Origin: Acidobacteriota bacterium
GTDB taxonomy: Bacteria > Acidobacteriota > Terriglobia > Terriglobales > Acidobacteriaceae
Assembly: GCA_003225005.1 (NCBI GenBank)
Contig: QIAN01000139.1
Span: 1 to 51,975, forward strand
DNA: 51,975 nucleotides
Reading direction: 5' to 3'
Part shown: positions 1 to 8,115 of the stretch, in pieces
How the letters are laid out: each line of letters starts with the position of its first letter
How positions within the stretch are numbered: the first letter of the stretch is position 1
The notes under the pieces: generated by a model
Database searches by the model: none
The model's input: only the letters and a program-made list of their open reading frames with translations
What the model was told of the DNA's origin: nothing
Made by a program: the position numbers and the translations under genes

Positions 1-76
1 TAAGGAACCAGGTGATCTGATCGTCGGGCAAATCAGCGAATGCGGGAACGCGCAGCAGCTCTGATTTTGCGATCAT
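1..76 (-). CDS. 5' end of a gene cut by the window edge, possibly a cyclic-nucleotide-binding sensor
   Basis: On the minus strand an ATG (74-76) begins immediately after the TAA of the fused flavoprotein gene and stays open to the window edge, giving 25 codons. The visible product starts MIAKSELLRVPAFADLPDDQ. The pattern of leucine/arginine, then 'P-x-F-A-D-L-P-D-D-Q', resembles the first helix of Crp-type cyclic-nucleotide-binding domains. In Acidobacteria the fused REC/thioredoxin-reductase gene is, as I recall it, often followed by a histidine kinase with such a domain. Zero spacing to the upstream gene implies co-transcription and translational coupling. The full function cannot be read from 25 residues; the family call is an inference. 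Confidence 0.45.
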   Translation of the reverse strand, partial: MIAKSELLRVPAFADLPDDQITWFL

Positions 77-1747
77 TTACACTTTGCTCAAATATTGATG
101 AATGAACTGCACCGCAACCGATCCTTCGCCAACTCCGGAAGCCACCCGTTTTATGGAACCGTGCCGCACATCGCCCACCGCGAAAATCCCGGGAACATTG
201 GTTTCGAGCAAGAACGGATCGCGGTCGAGCGTCCATCCCTTTGGGCGTTGCCCGTCACGTATAAGGTCAGGCCCAGTCAACAGGAAACCGCGCTCGTCCC
301 GCTCGACGACATTCGCCAGCCAATCCGTCCGCGGCAATGCTCCAATAAAGATGAACATCGCGCTCGCCGGCACGCGCTCAACCTTGTTGGTGTCGGAGCA
401 CAGCACCGAAATCTCTTCCAGATGTGTCTCGCCGTGTGCCTCGGCCACGCTGGCATGTTTCCAGAGCTGAATGTTGGGCGTCTGTTGAACCTGGTCAATC
501 AAATATTGCGACATGGTGCTGGAAAGCGATTCGCCGCGCACAAGAATGATGACGCGCTCTGCGTATCGCGCGAAGTTCATGGCCGCCTGACCCACCGAGT
601 TTGCGCCGCCCACCACATAGACGATCTCGCCCTGACAGGATAGCGCCTCGGTAGCGCCGCCCCCATAATAGATCCCCGCACCTTGCAGCCTGTCGATTCC
701 CGGAGCTTCCAGCCTCCGCCACTGGACGCCGGTAGCGATCATCAAGGCGTGACAGGAGATCTCGTTCCCATCAGCCAGCTTGATGATTCGGTAAGACGCT
801 TCGGTTCGGACGCCCAGGGCTTCCTGAGGCGAAAGGATTTCCACTCCAAAACGCTGCGCTTGCACCACCGCACGCCGAGCCAGATCGCCGCCGCTTAACC
901 CGGTCGGAAATCCAAGATAGTTCTCAATGCGGGAACTCATACCAGCCTGACCGCCGGGCGCCTCCCGCTCCACCATCACTGTATGCAGGCCTTCCGAGGC
1001 GCCATAAACGGCAGCGGCCAAACCGGCCGGCCCTCCTCCCACGATGGCAAGGTCGTAAAAACTGGTTTGGGCGCGCGTCCGCAGCCCGACCTTTTGCGCG
1101 ACGTCGGCGGGTACACTCTCAAGAAGCTTCGTCCCGTCTGGGAACAGCACCACGGGGAGATTGGCCGACGCCGGACCCAGAGCTTCCAGAAGGCGCTTGG
1201 TCTCTGGATCATTCGCCGAAAGCTCGACGTCGATCCACTGATAGGGGACGTGGTTGCGCGCCAGGAAGTCCCGCAACTCGTACGATCGAGGTGACCAGCG
1301 AGTACCCAGCACCCGGATTCCTTGAAAGGTGGGACGGAAGGAAGCTTGCCAGTCATCAAGCAGGTCATCTAATTGCGGATACAAATGCTCTGCGGGAGGA
1401 TCCCACGGCTTCAAGAAAAAGTAGTTGATGCTGGCATGATTGATTGCGCTGATCGCGGCGTTGGTGTCGGCGTACGCCGTGAGCAATGCCCGCTTGGCAC
1501 CGGGATAAAGCCCCATGGCTTGTTGCAAGAATTCCACTCCGTCCATGCGCGGCATGCGTTGGTCGGCAAGGAGCAAGGCCACACTGTCGTTGCGCACCTT
1601 CAACTGCTTCAACAGATCGAGTGCGCCTTCAGGAGAATCGCTTCCGATCACACGATATTCTGCGCCGTACTGCGAACGGAGATCGCGTTCTATCGCCCGC
1701 AGAACATCGGAATCGTCATCCACGCTCAGTAATATGGGTTTAGCCAT
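77..1747 (-). CDS. Fused response regulator / thioredoxin-reductase-like FAD oxidoreductase
   Basis: The 556-residue protein has three parts. Residues 1-130 form a receiver domain (acidic D10-D12, phospho-acceptor D62 in ADQRMP, T90 in LLTAY, the Lys of FLKPW). Residues about 145-215 look like a glutaredoxin/thioredoxin-fold segment (VLGTRWSP...VPYQWIDVE). Residues about 230-556 are a class II pyridine-nucleotide-disulfide oxidoreductase domain with the FAD motif GGGPAG, the NAD(P)H motif VVGGANSVGQAA and the C-terminal FAD motif FAVGDVRHGSIKRVASGVGEG. The redox CxxC of genuine thioredoxin reductase is absent: the region reads YYGGGATEA. It may therefore be an NAD(P)H-dependent flavoprotein switched by phosphorylation rather than a thioredoxin reductase. 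The ATG start is followed directly by the receiver fold. A partial, probably sensory, gene follows without a gap. Confidence 0.9.
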   Translation of the reverse strand: MAKPILLSVDDDSDVLRAIERDLRSQYGAEYRVIGSDSPEGALDLLKQLKVRNDSVALLLADQRMPRMDGVEFLQQAMGLYPGAKRALLTAYADTNAAISAINHASINYFFLKPWDPPAEHLYPQLDDLLDDWQASFRPTFQGIRVLGTRWSPRSYELRDFLARNHVPYQWIDVELSANDPETKRLLEALGPASANLPVVLFPDGTKLLESVPADVAQKVGLRTRAQTSFYDLAIVGGGPAGLAAAVYGASEGLHTVMVEREAPGGQAGMSSRIENYLGFPTGLSGGDLARRAVVQAQRFGVEILSPQEALGVRTEASYRIIKLADGNEISCHALMIATGVQWRRLEAPGIDRLQGAGIYYGGGATEALSCQGEIVYVVGGANSVGQAAMNFARYAERVIILVRGESLSSTMSQYLIDQVQQTPNIQLWKHASVAEAHGETHLEEISVLCSDTNKVERVPASAMFIFIGALPRTDWLANVVERDERGFLLTGPDLIRDGQRPKGWTLDRDPFLLETNVPGIFAVGDVRHGSIKRVASGVGEGSVAVQFIHQYLSKV

Positions 1748-1983
1748 GCTCGGTCTCGGTTTTGGGCAAAGGCATGATTACAGATTTCTGCCTCGTGTGC
1801 ATGACCCCATTAGATACAGGAACTTGAATTTGGTCGCGCAGATTCCGGTTACCGGGAACATGAATCGTCTTAGCGAGCGTCTCATCCAAAAAGGATGTTT
1901 CTTCGTGCTGTGTCGAGAGCAGGGTCGTACGGGCAATTCTCCAGGAGATTCGAAACAGACCGCGACGGAAAGGACGAGGGGAG

Positions 1984-2643
1984 ATGAAGTTGATCTCGGT
2001 GAGCACCGGGCTCCCGCGAGAAACGACATGGCACGGGAGAACCGTGACCACGGGAATCTTTAAGCAACCGGTCGATGGCCGCGTCGCTTTGCGTAAGCTC
2101 AATTTGGACGGAGACCGCCAGGCAGACCTTACGGTTCACGGGGGCGAGTATAAGGCCGTCTACTGCTATCCGATCGAACACTACGACTATTGGAAGAAGG
2201 AGTTGCCGGGCCGGGAGTTGCCCACAGCGATTTTCGGCGAAAACTTCACCACGGAAGGCTTGCTGGAGGACTCGATCCATCTCGGAGACCAGTTCTCCAT
2301 CGGTTCCGCGGAGGTGATCGTCACACAGCCTCGGCTTCCCTGCTACAAACTCGGGGTGAGATTTCAGTCCGACCACATGGTGAGGCGATTTCTTGCGAGC
2401 GGGCGGACCGGTTTTTACTTTGCCGTCACCCACGAGGGAGAAGTTGGTGCTGGCGACGAGATCACGGTCATTGCTCGAGACCCGAATCGTGTCCCTGTTT
2501 CGGAAGTAACCCGCCTGTACATCGCGAAAAGGTATGGCAATGACGAGGTGAGTTTGATCCAGCGTGCCTCGCGAGTCAAGGCTCTGCCCCAGAGTTGGAA
2601 GGCGTATTTCGAACAAAGGCTGCAGGAGGTTGGGTGGGGTTGA
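1984..2643 (+). CDS. MOSC domain protein (YiiM-like)
   Basis: The 219-residue product is a stand-alone MOSC protein of the YiiM type. A beta-barrel MOSC domain covers about residues 20-165, with the segment VHGGEYKAVYCYP (51-63) and the conserved Cys120 in LPCYKLGVRF. A short alpha-helical tail follows (about 170-215), like the 3-alpha domain of YiiM. Family members bind molybdenum cofactor and sulfurated Moco and act in N-hydroxylated base reduction or sulfur transfer; the substrate here is unknown. The ATG is preceded by a purine-rich AGGACGAGGGG ribosome-binding site. It converges with the rhodanese gene, with stops about 10 bases apart. Nothing appears broken. Confidence 0.85.
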   Translation: MKLISVSTGLPRETTWHGRTVTTGIFKQPVDGRVALRKLNLDGDRQADLTVHGGEYKAVYCYPIEHYDYWKKELPGRELPTAIFGENFTTEGLLEDSIHLGDQFSIGSAEVIVTQPRLPCYKLGVRFQSDHMVRRFLASGRTGFYFAVTHEGEVGAGDEITVIARDPNRVPVSEVTRLYIAKRYGNDEVSLIQRASRVKALPQSWKAYFEQRLQEVGWG

Positions 2644-2652
2644 GATGTGGAA

Positions 2653-3102
2653 CTAATTTCTAGTGTCGAGGTGAAAGAATTTTTCGTATCGCTCGACCGG
2701 ATAACCCTTCGCTTTCCACCCCGCCAGTCCACCTCGGAGGAATTTTATCCGCAAGAATTGCAGGCCTTGAGCTCGACGCAAGATGACTCGGCTCGTTTTA
2801 TCACTGGGACAGGTACAGTAAACGACCGAGTCTTTCTCTTTCGGGATGAGCAACGGATTCTCCAGCAGTTCCCTTGGGGGAATCCTCGTTGCGCCAGGGA
2901 TGATCTCAGAATTCGCTAACAAGTCGAGCGGCAGGCGAACATCGAAAAGAAGTATCTCTTGCTTTGAAGTGAGCAATGCATGCAGGGCCTCTGGTGTGAT
3001 GCTGTGCAGCTCCAGCTCGCGTCGATCTCTTGTATGCTTGATCCAAATTACGGTCAACAGGCACAGCACGACGATGCAAATGGCCGTCAGGATCAGCGTC
3101 AT
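2653..3102 (-). CDS. Membrane-anchored rhodanese-like protein
   Basis: The 149-residue product begins with a single hydrophobic helix (about residues 2-21), followed by a positively charged HTRDRR stretch, so it is probably anchored with the domain in the cytoplasm. A single rhodanese domain fills residues 35-140: LLFDVR (51-56) and the catalytic loop YCTCPSDKTS, with Cys96 and Cys98 both plausible thiols. Rhodaneses carry persulfide sulfur; the 'YCxCP' loop is a known variant in membrane-tethered members. A strong GGAGGGG ribosome-binding site lies about 8 bases before the ATG. It converges with the MOSC gene. The physiological acceptor cannot be told. Confidence 0.82.
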   Translation of the reverse strand: MTLILTAICIVVLCLLTVIWIKHTRDRRELELHSITPEALHALLTSKQEILLFDVRLPLDLLANSEIIPGATRIPPRELLENPLLIPKEKDSVVYCTCPSDKTSRVILRRAQGLQFLRIKFLRGGLAGWKAKGYPVERYEKFFHLDTRN

Positions 3103-3250
3103 CTCTTGTTCCCCTCCACACCCTTTGATACAAGATTCCCCACGGAGGTGAAAAGATTCTCAGCGCGCGTATCCGCCGCAGGTCGACATGGTTCGGTCGG
3201 CTGCTGACAACGGTTTGGAGCACGGATGTGAGGGTGGTAGACTGCGGCCT

Positions 3251-3751
3251 ATGGCCACTCAAAAGAGAACCAAGAAGAAGCACACAAAGCTGAAGAAAAC
3301 TACCGCGAAGAAGGCGAGGCCGGTTAAGAAGGCGGCCAGAAAGCGCTTGGCTAAAAAGAAGGCAGCCCCGAAGAAGGTGGCGGAAAAGGGGCCCGCACTG
3401 AAAAAGGCAGCGGTGAAAACGGAGGTCCTCGGCAAGAAGAAAGCCGGTGCTAAGACCCTGGGCGCCGCCAGGAAGCGCGCCCCGGGAAGAAATCAGAATT
3501 TGGATGCGGACGCATTTCGAACCCAGGGAATGGGATCGCGGTCGGCGGGGCAATCGGGAGATTTGCAGGGATTATCCAACGTCGAAGGTGCGGATTCGGA
3601 GAGTGTGGACGAGCTCATCGAGGAAGGGAACGCGTTCGAGGCCGACGTTGTGGCTGGCGTGGAAGGCGCTAGGGACGCGGATGAGAAGGAAGTTCACACC
3701 CATGAGGTACCAGAGGACGATGTGCCCGGAGAATATCTAGACAAGGACTAG
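3251..3751 (+). CDS. Lysine/alanine-rich histone-H1-like protein with acidic C-terminus
   Basis: Taking the ATG at 3251, the product is 166 residues. Roughly the first 85 are Lys/Ala/Arg repeats (KKAARK, KKKAAPKK, KKAAVK) like the tails of eukaryotic histone H1 and bacterial H1-like nucleoid proteins. The second half is acidic and low-complexity, ending PEDDVPGEYLDKD. A basic half for nucleic acid binding joined to an acidic half suggests a nucleoid-associated or RNA-binding protein, but no globular domain is visible. I recall similar acidic endings in small Acidobacteria proteins. The in-frame GTG at 3188 gives an N-terminus unlike the basic repeat, so the internal ATG is preferred; GAGGGTGG lies about 14 bases upstream. 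Confidence 0.72.
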   Translation: MATQKRTKKKHTKLKKTTAKKARPVKKAARKRLAKKKAAPKKVAEKGPALKKAAVKTEVLGKKKAGAKTLGAARKRAPGRNQNLDADAFRTQGMGSRSAGQSGDLQGLSNVEGADSESVDELIEEGNAFEADVVAGVEGARDADEKEVHTHEVPEDDVPGEYLDKD

Positions 3752-3933
3752 TCCGGATAGCCCCGACTCTCCTGCTTTTTTCTTCAGAGCAAGCGGACCT
3801 CCGTAAGGGTGCATGAACCGCGATTCAGATATTAAGGGTAGGACTTGGTTCGCCTTCCGTCAGAAAGACTTCTACGACTTTGGAATAGACGCTAGGCTTG
3901 AGGCGAGCCGGGTCGATGCAGAATTCGCATCAA

Positions 3934-4380
3934 CTAAGCGGCAGGCGCGGGTGTCGCGGATTTCAACCAATCCTCCATCCGCTCATGCTGCACCAACCCC
4001 GCCTGCTGCATCACCGGACGGCCCCCGTAGAAGACAATGAAATTTGGGATGCCGCGCACGTCGAACCGTGTAGCGACCTCCGGGTAGCGTTCAGTGTCGA
4101 GTTTTACGACTACAGCTCGTCCCGCCATATCAGCGGCGGTACGCGCAACTTCCGGTGCTGCCATCCGGCAAGGTCCGCACCATGAAGCCCAGAAATCTAC
4201 CAGCACGGGGACCCGTGCATTTTGAACAATTTCGTCGAACAGCTGGGAGTTAACTTCCAGCGGCTCATCCACTGGCGGTAAAGGCGTTTTGCACACTCCA
4301 CACCTTCCCGTATCGGCGAGGTGTGCCACTGGAATACGGTTCTTCCGTCCACAAGCCTTGCAGGTTCGAATTACGGGCAT
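3934..4380 (-). CDS. trxC: Thioredoxin 2 (TrxC)
   Basis: The 148-residue product has the thioredoxin 2 architecture: an N-terminal zinc ribbon with Cys7, Cys10, Cys27 and Cys30, followed by a thioredoxin fold with the active site WCGPC (Cys68 and Cys71) in DFWASWCGPC. The cis-proline region is RGIPNFIVF. TrxC reduces protein disulfides in the cytoplasm and is typically induced by oxidative stress; the zinc ribbon tunes its redox behaviour. It lacks a signal peptide. The ATG sits right before the zinc ribbon. Length and motifs are normal. It is transcribed alone, away from the degraded PPK2 gene upstream on the same strand. Confidence 0.93.
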   Translation of the reverse strand: MPVIRTCKACGRKNRIPVAHLADTGRCGVCKTPLPPVDEPLEVNSQLFDEIVQNARVPVLVDFWASWCGPCRMAAPEVARTAADMAGRAVVVKLDTERYPEVATRFDVRGIPNFIVFYGGRPVMQQAGLVQHERMEDWLKSATPAPAA

Positions 4381-4592
4381 AGCCCCCTCACGCAGTTCAC
4401 GTCGCAGATGTTCAAACTGCTAGCCAGCGCGGTCAGGTGACCCTGGTTCGCTTTGGGATGTAACAGTATCGCGCAAGGTTGTTCGTACTCCCAAAGTCGT
4501 ACCCGTGTCTCTGACCCGGGGCGGAGACTGCTGTAACTATCCTCTCGCAATCATAATTCACTCTCACGATGAATTGTTGTATGGCGGCGTAT

Positions 4593-5022
4593 TCAATAGC
4601 ATCCGAAACCAGGCTGGTTCACTACTTCGTAGTACGAGCGATTAAAGATTCCGATTCGCCGCCCCTCCGCTAGCCGCTGCATGGTTCGCCACAGGTAATC
4701 ATGATTTCGCTCTTCGCCAGTGGGGCCTTGAACGAATAAACCTGACAACCTTGCGGAGTGACCCCCCGACATAACGTGCTTGATGGCGCTATCTTTTCCT
4801 GATGCGTCGATGCCTTGAAAAAGAAGTAGAACTACCCAACGGTCTTGGGCGTAGGGCCTATCCTGCAAGCCAATCAGTCGAGCGACTCCGTCTTGCAAGG
4901 CTGCGCGAGCGTCCTCCTTTGACTGAAATGTTCCTGGTGTCCGCGGGATCGAAGTCTTTCAATTGAAAACGTTTGCCATGGTCTATGCGATATGCCTTTG
5001 CCAGTTTGTGTAGCTCCTTCAT
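4593..5022 (-). pseudogene. Degraded polyphosphate kinase 2 (PPK2) gene, frameshifted and 3'-truncated
   Basis: Only the N-terminal third of a PPK2-family enzyme remains. From the ATG at 5022 one frame encodes the usual start with QLKDFDPADT. The frame then shifts to continue as SKEDARAALQDGVARL, and then the Walker-A-like GIDASGKDSAIKHVMSG. A second pair of shifts follows: the expected VTPQGCQVYSFKAP is read from another frame, after which PTGEERNHDYLWRTMQRL and IGIFNRSYYE return to the first frame. The sequence stops soon after (NQPGFGCY), while intact PPK2 proteins run to about 270-300 residues, so the second Walker region is gone. PPK2 transfers phosphate between polyphosphate and nucleotides; this copy cannot. 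It is adjacent to another disabled gene. Confidence 0.82.
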
Positions 5023-5031
5023 CGCCCGTGC

Positions 5032-5823
5032 TTACTTTGGCGGAACCACCTGGAGACTGTTGGTCACCGAAAAAATCCCAGGAACGCCATTGGCGCGGAG
5101 ACCGACCGAGTTTTTATCAGCTTCGCTGTCGATGATCCCTTCTAAAGTGACGTGGCCATTTTTGACAATGATCCGGATAGGCTTTTGCGCGCCCAAAGCG
5201 TACTTCTGCATAGGCTCCTACCCGTAGATGGCATGGAATAGTTGAATCCTAAGGCGATCATCCATCCGGGACAGCGGCAACACTTCAATCTGATTATCGA
5301 CCTGCTCTACGCCTTCAATATGCTTTACCGCATTCTCGGCGTCGGACTTGAGCGAGGGACGAACCACCTGACCATAGAGCGTGACGTTAGATCCGTCGAG
5401 TTTGTAAGTAATGTTGTCAAAGATCCCATACCAGGGAAGCATGAGTAGCTCATGACGAAGTTCCCGTGCGATCCGTTCCTGAGCGCTGGACGAGGTCTGG
5501 TCGCGCTGTGCGGGCGCCGCCGAAACGCTTCCCGCAATGCCCCAGGCTGTGAATGTGAAGTCATCTTGGGCCAGTCTCGAGATGGCCTTGCTGTCACGCG
5601 GAGCCGCGTCGATAACCTCAACTTCCAAACTAACGGGGATGAGGGCGGTTGTGGGATTACGGGCCAATAGAATATTGATCTTCCCCGTGGCCCGTTCAAG
5701 AGCTGCGAGTGCCTCGTCAGCTTTGTTCGCCGCAATGGCTTTGACCGCCAGGTCGCACGTGACTGTCGTTTCACTCGCAGATATGAGGATCGCAAGGCTA
5801 GCCTTTTCCCGGCTTGACCGCAC
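5032..5823 (-). pseudogene. YfdX-like/BON-domain fusion interrupted by an in-frame amber codon
   Basis: The reading frame from the ATG at 5823 gives about 200 residues, then TAG at 5218-5220. It continues in the same frame to TAA at 5032-5034 with 61 further sensible residues (EPMQKYALGAQKPIRIIV..., then VTLEGIIDSEADK). The interrupted part is the second of two BON domains, the first being NITYKLDGSNVTLYGQVVRP. BON domains occur in periplasmic/outer-membrane proteins. The first 75 residues (NKADEALAALERATGKI, LLARNP, LIPVSLEVEVID) look like a YfdX-family fragment. They run into what looks like the signal peptide of the BON protein (FTFTAWGIAGSVSAAPA). A deletion seems to have joined two genes. 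Amber readthrough cannot be excluded, but the neighbouring PPK2 remnant favours decay. Confidence 0.72.
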
Positions 5824-6116
5824 CTCGAAAAAGAGACAAAGCCTCCGGCGAGAGATATTCGCTCATATCGCGCGAAATGCAATTTTGCAACACCCAGTCC
5901 TGCTCGTGCTTAGAAAACATCCGGCGCTACAGCGGAAAGTGCTCATGGAGCTGGCAAGAAATCTTCAACTTCGAAACAAGCTGCTACGGGTTTGCGGGCG
6001 ACTGACCGTTTAACTGCAATCTTTCGCAGCGCGCAGGATTTGAAGCCGCTATTTTGCGACTCCTTGAACCAACATCCCGACGCCGGCGATATTTTTTACC
6101 ACTCTCTCCTCTGCAG

Positions 6117-7868
6117 CTAAGGCGCCGGAGCGTCGATCGTTCCCACTAGACCCGTGCGCCCATCTTGCACGGCGAGCCGCAACTGGTTATTCCCCGGTTG
6201 GGGATCCAGATCCATGTGTAGCATCAATCCGTGTTGCAGAATCTGCTGATAAGTGTTCGCATCGAAGGCTTGGTCTACTTTCTGGTTGCGATTGGACAAC
6301 ATCTTGCCGCTCGGAGAATAGACCGTGGCATACATGGCCACATTCAGACGCTTGCCGCCAGAGGTATCCTCAGCAGAAAGAGTGTTGGCATCAACCAGGA
6401 AAGTCACTCCGATTTTGTCCTTTACTGAATTGGCGGAAGGTGGCTTCACCTGTGCGCTGAAAGCAACCAGGGTTGACGGAACAACATCTCCTAGCGCCGA
6501 GGCCACTTCTTGTTGCGGGTTGTAGCCTTTCAACTGCGTCGGATCGATGGCGTAATACCCACGCCGATTCTGGACGTCCACACCGTCGCGCTTTACCTTT
6601 ACCTTGATCGATCGATATTTGCCATCATATTTCTTGATTTCTGGATAATAGCCAATGGTGTAGGCAGCGGAGTCGTCTTCGAACGCGCGCTGCACTCCTA
6701 TCTTGATCTCATTCTGGTTGACGTAGGCGCGACCCCCTGTTTCGCGTGCCATCTCTCGCATGGTTTCCTGCGAGTCGATATCGGTCGAGATCGAAAGTCC
6801 CCGCGCATCGACCGGGTAGACAGCTACTTGCGCACTAGCCAGCCGGGAGGCCGTATCGCGGATTTCATCCGCGTGCGACTGCCGGAAAGTCGCGGCATAG
6901 TTTCCCGCCGAATGTTCGTCAACCCGGCGTGTGTTGAAGCTGGGTAAGTTCTCTTCCAGTTCTGCATTGGACATGGTCCGGTTCTCTGGAATGAATGAAA
7001 AAGGCAAATTCCCTGTTATCCAGATGAGGTTCTTCCGACCAGGCAGTCCGCCTAGAATGCGGGCTAGGCTATTCAGGGCGTTCAGAGCTAACACGGCCCG
7101 CTGGTCCTCGGCGTACGCCGTTTGCGCGCTTTCAAAAGCCTTCAGCGACGTCTGTGCGACGGCGATGGCGTTGGATGCTCCACTCCGTCCCAGACCCGAG
7201 TCGCCTGAGGCACCACTGAGCGGAGCCGTGCTGGCGTCGAGGCTGGACACCGTGCTGGAGGCACTCGGATCAGCGGATGCGCTTGTTGCAGCCCGGCCAG
7301 CGCTGGCGAACTCCTGCGGCTGGGGCTTGTAGCGCTGTAGTGCCGTGTAGAGAATCTGTGGATCACTCGTAAAGTCCTGCAACACACTGAGGGAGCCAGT
7401 CAAAGTAAAGATACCCATACGCTGGCCCGGCTTGTACTGTTCCTGAACGAAGCGCAGCATTTGAGTGCGGGCATAGGCCTGGTTGGTAAACGGGGTGTCA
7501 ATCGCGTCGAGGAGCATCACCGTGATGGGGCCACCGGGCGAACGATACTGCGCCCGGTTCGAGTAGATCCCAGCTGGCAAAGCCGCCGCCGGCGAGTTCT
7601 CGCTGGGAGTTGCCAGGCTGGCGACCTTCTGCATCTTGCCGTTTTCTTCCACCACGAAATCTTCGGGACGAAGTCCGGTAAGGGCTTTGCCCTGCTTATC
7701 CGTCACCACTACGTCCACCAGGACCATGTGGGTGGTGACGCGGATCGTAACAGGTGGGATCTGGGCAGGAGAGGGCTGTGCGGCCTGACTCCAGCCTCCA
7801 AGTGTCATACTCCCCGTCAGCAGCAAACCCAGGCAAGGAGAGCGCAAGCGTAACAGGAGCGTGATCAT
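6117..7868 (-). CDS. Secreted VWA-domain protein (acidobacterial VWFA family)
   Basis: With the ATG at 7868 the product is 583 residues. A strong ribosome-binding site (GGGAGGAAC) precedes this ATG; an upstream in-frame extension to 8405 has low-quality sequence and overlaps the divergent gene, so it was rejected. A Sec signal peptide covers about residues 1-30. Then comes a beta-sandwich-like segment (TTHMVLVDVVVTDKQGKAL...GLRPEDFVVEENGK) and a von Willebrand A domain beginning ITVMLLDAIDTPFTNQAYAR. The MIDAS DxSxS is degenerate (DAIDT). A low-complexity Ala/Ser linker interrupts the middle of the domain. VWA proteins mediate protein contacts in the envelope; no partner is known. It is divergent from the TPR-CRTAC1 pair, with about 250 bases between starts. 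Confidence 0.85.
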   Translation of the reverse strand: MITLLLRLRSPCLGLLLTGSMTLGGWSQAAQPSPAQIPPVTIRVTTHMVLVDVVVTDKQGKALTGLRPEDFVVEENGKMQKVASLATPSENSPAAALPAGIYSNRAQYRSPGGPITVMLLDAIDTPFTNQAYARTQMLRFVQEQYKPGQRMGIFTLTGSLSVLQDFTSDPQILYTALQRYKPQPQEFASAGRAATSASADPSASSTVSSLDASTAPLSGASGDSGLGRSGASNAIAVAQTSLKAFESAQTAYAEDQRAVLALNALNSLARILGGLPGRKNLIWITGNLPFSFIPENRTMSNAELEENLPSFNTRRVDEHSAGNYAATFRQSHADEIRDTASRLASAQVAVYPVDARGLSISTDIDSQETMREMARETGGRAYVNQNEIKIGVQRAFEDDSAAYTIGYYPEIKKYDGKYRSIKVKVKRDGVDVQNRRGYYAIDPTQLKGYNPQQEVASALGDVVPSTLVAFSAQVKPPSANSVKDKIGVTFLVDANTLSAEDTSGGKRLNVAMYATVYSPSGKMLSNRNQKVDQAFDANTYQQILQHGLMLHMDLDPQPGNNQLRLAVQDGRTGLVGTIDAPAP

Positions 7869-8115
7869 GGGATGTTCCTCCCTAGCCCGCTTGGCAGGCG
7901 CACACACGTTATTATCTTTCGGCTCTCCTTGCAAGGAGTTTGCTGCGTTCAGGTGAGGTGGCTGTCCCCGACGGACAGCGGTTTTTTCATGCTCTCTGTC
8001 AGTAGCAGAATGCCTTTCTTGGTCGTCAGCGTTGGTATACTTCAGTCTTGCGAATGCACCCGACGATATTTGGCGGTTGCGATTGGAAGAGCAACTACTG
8101 GTTTTGGAAACGGAC

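Noticed and set aside
3813-4040. 75-codon plus-strand open frame overlapping the 3' end of the thioredoxin 2 gene
   Set aside because: Its second half is antisense to trxC and the product is unlike any protein family I know.
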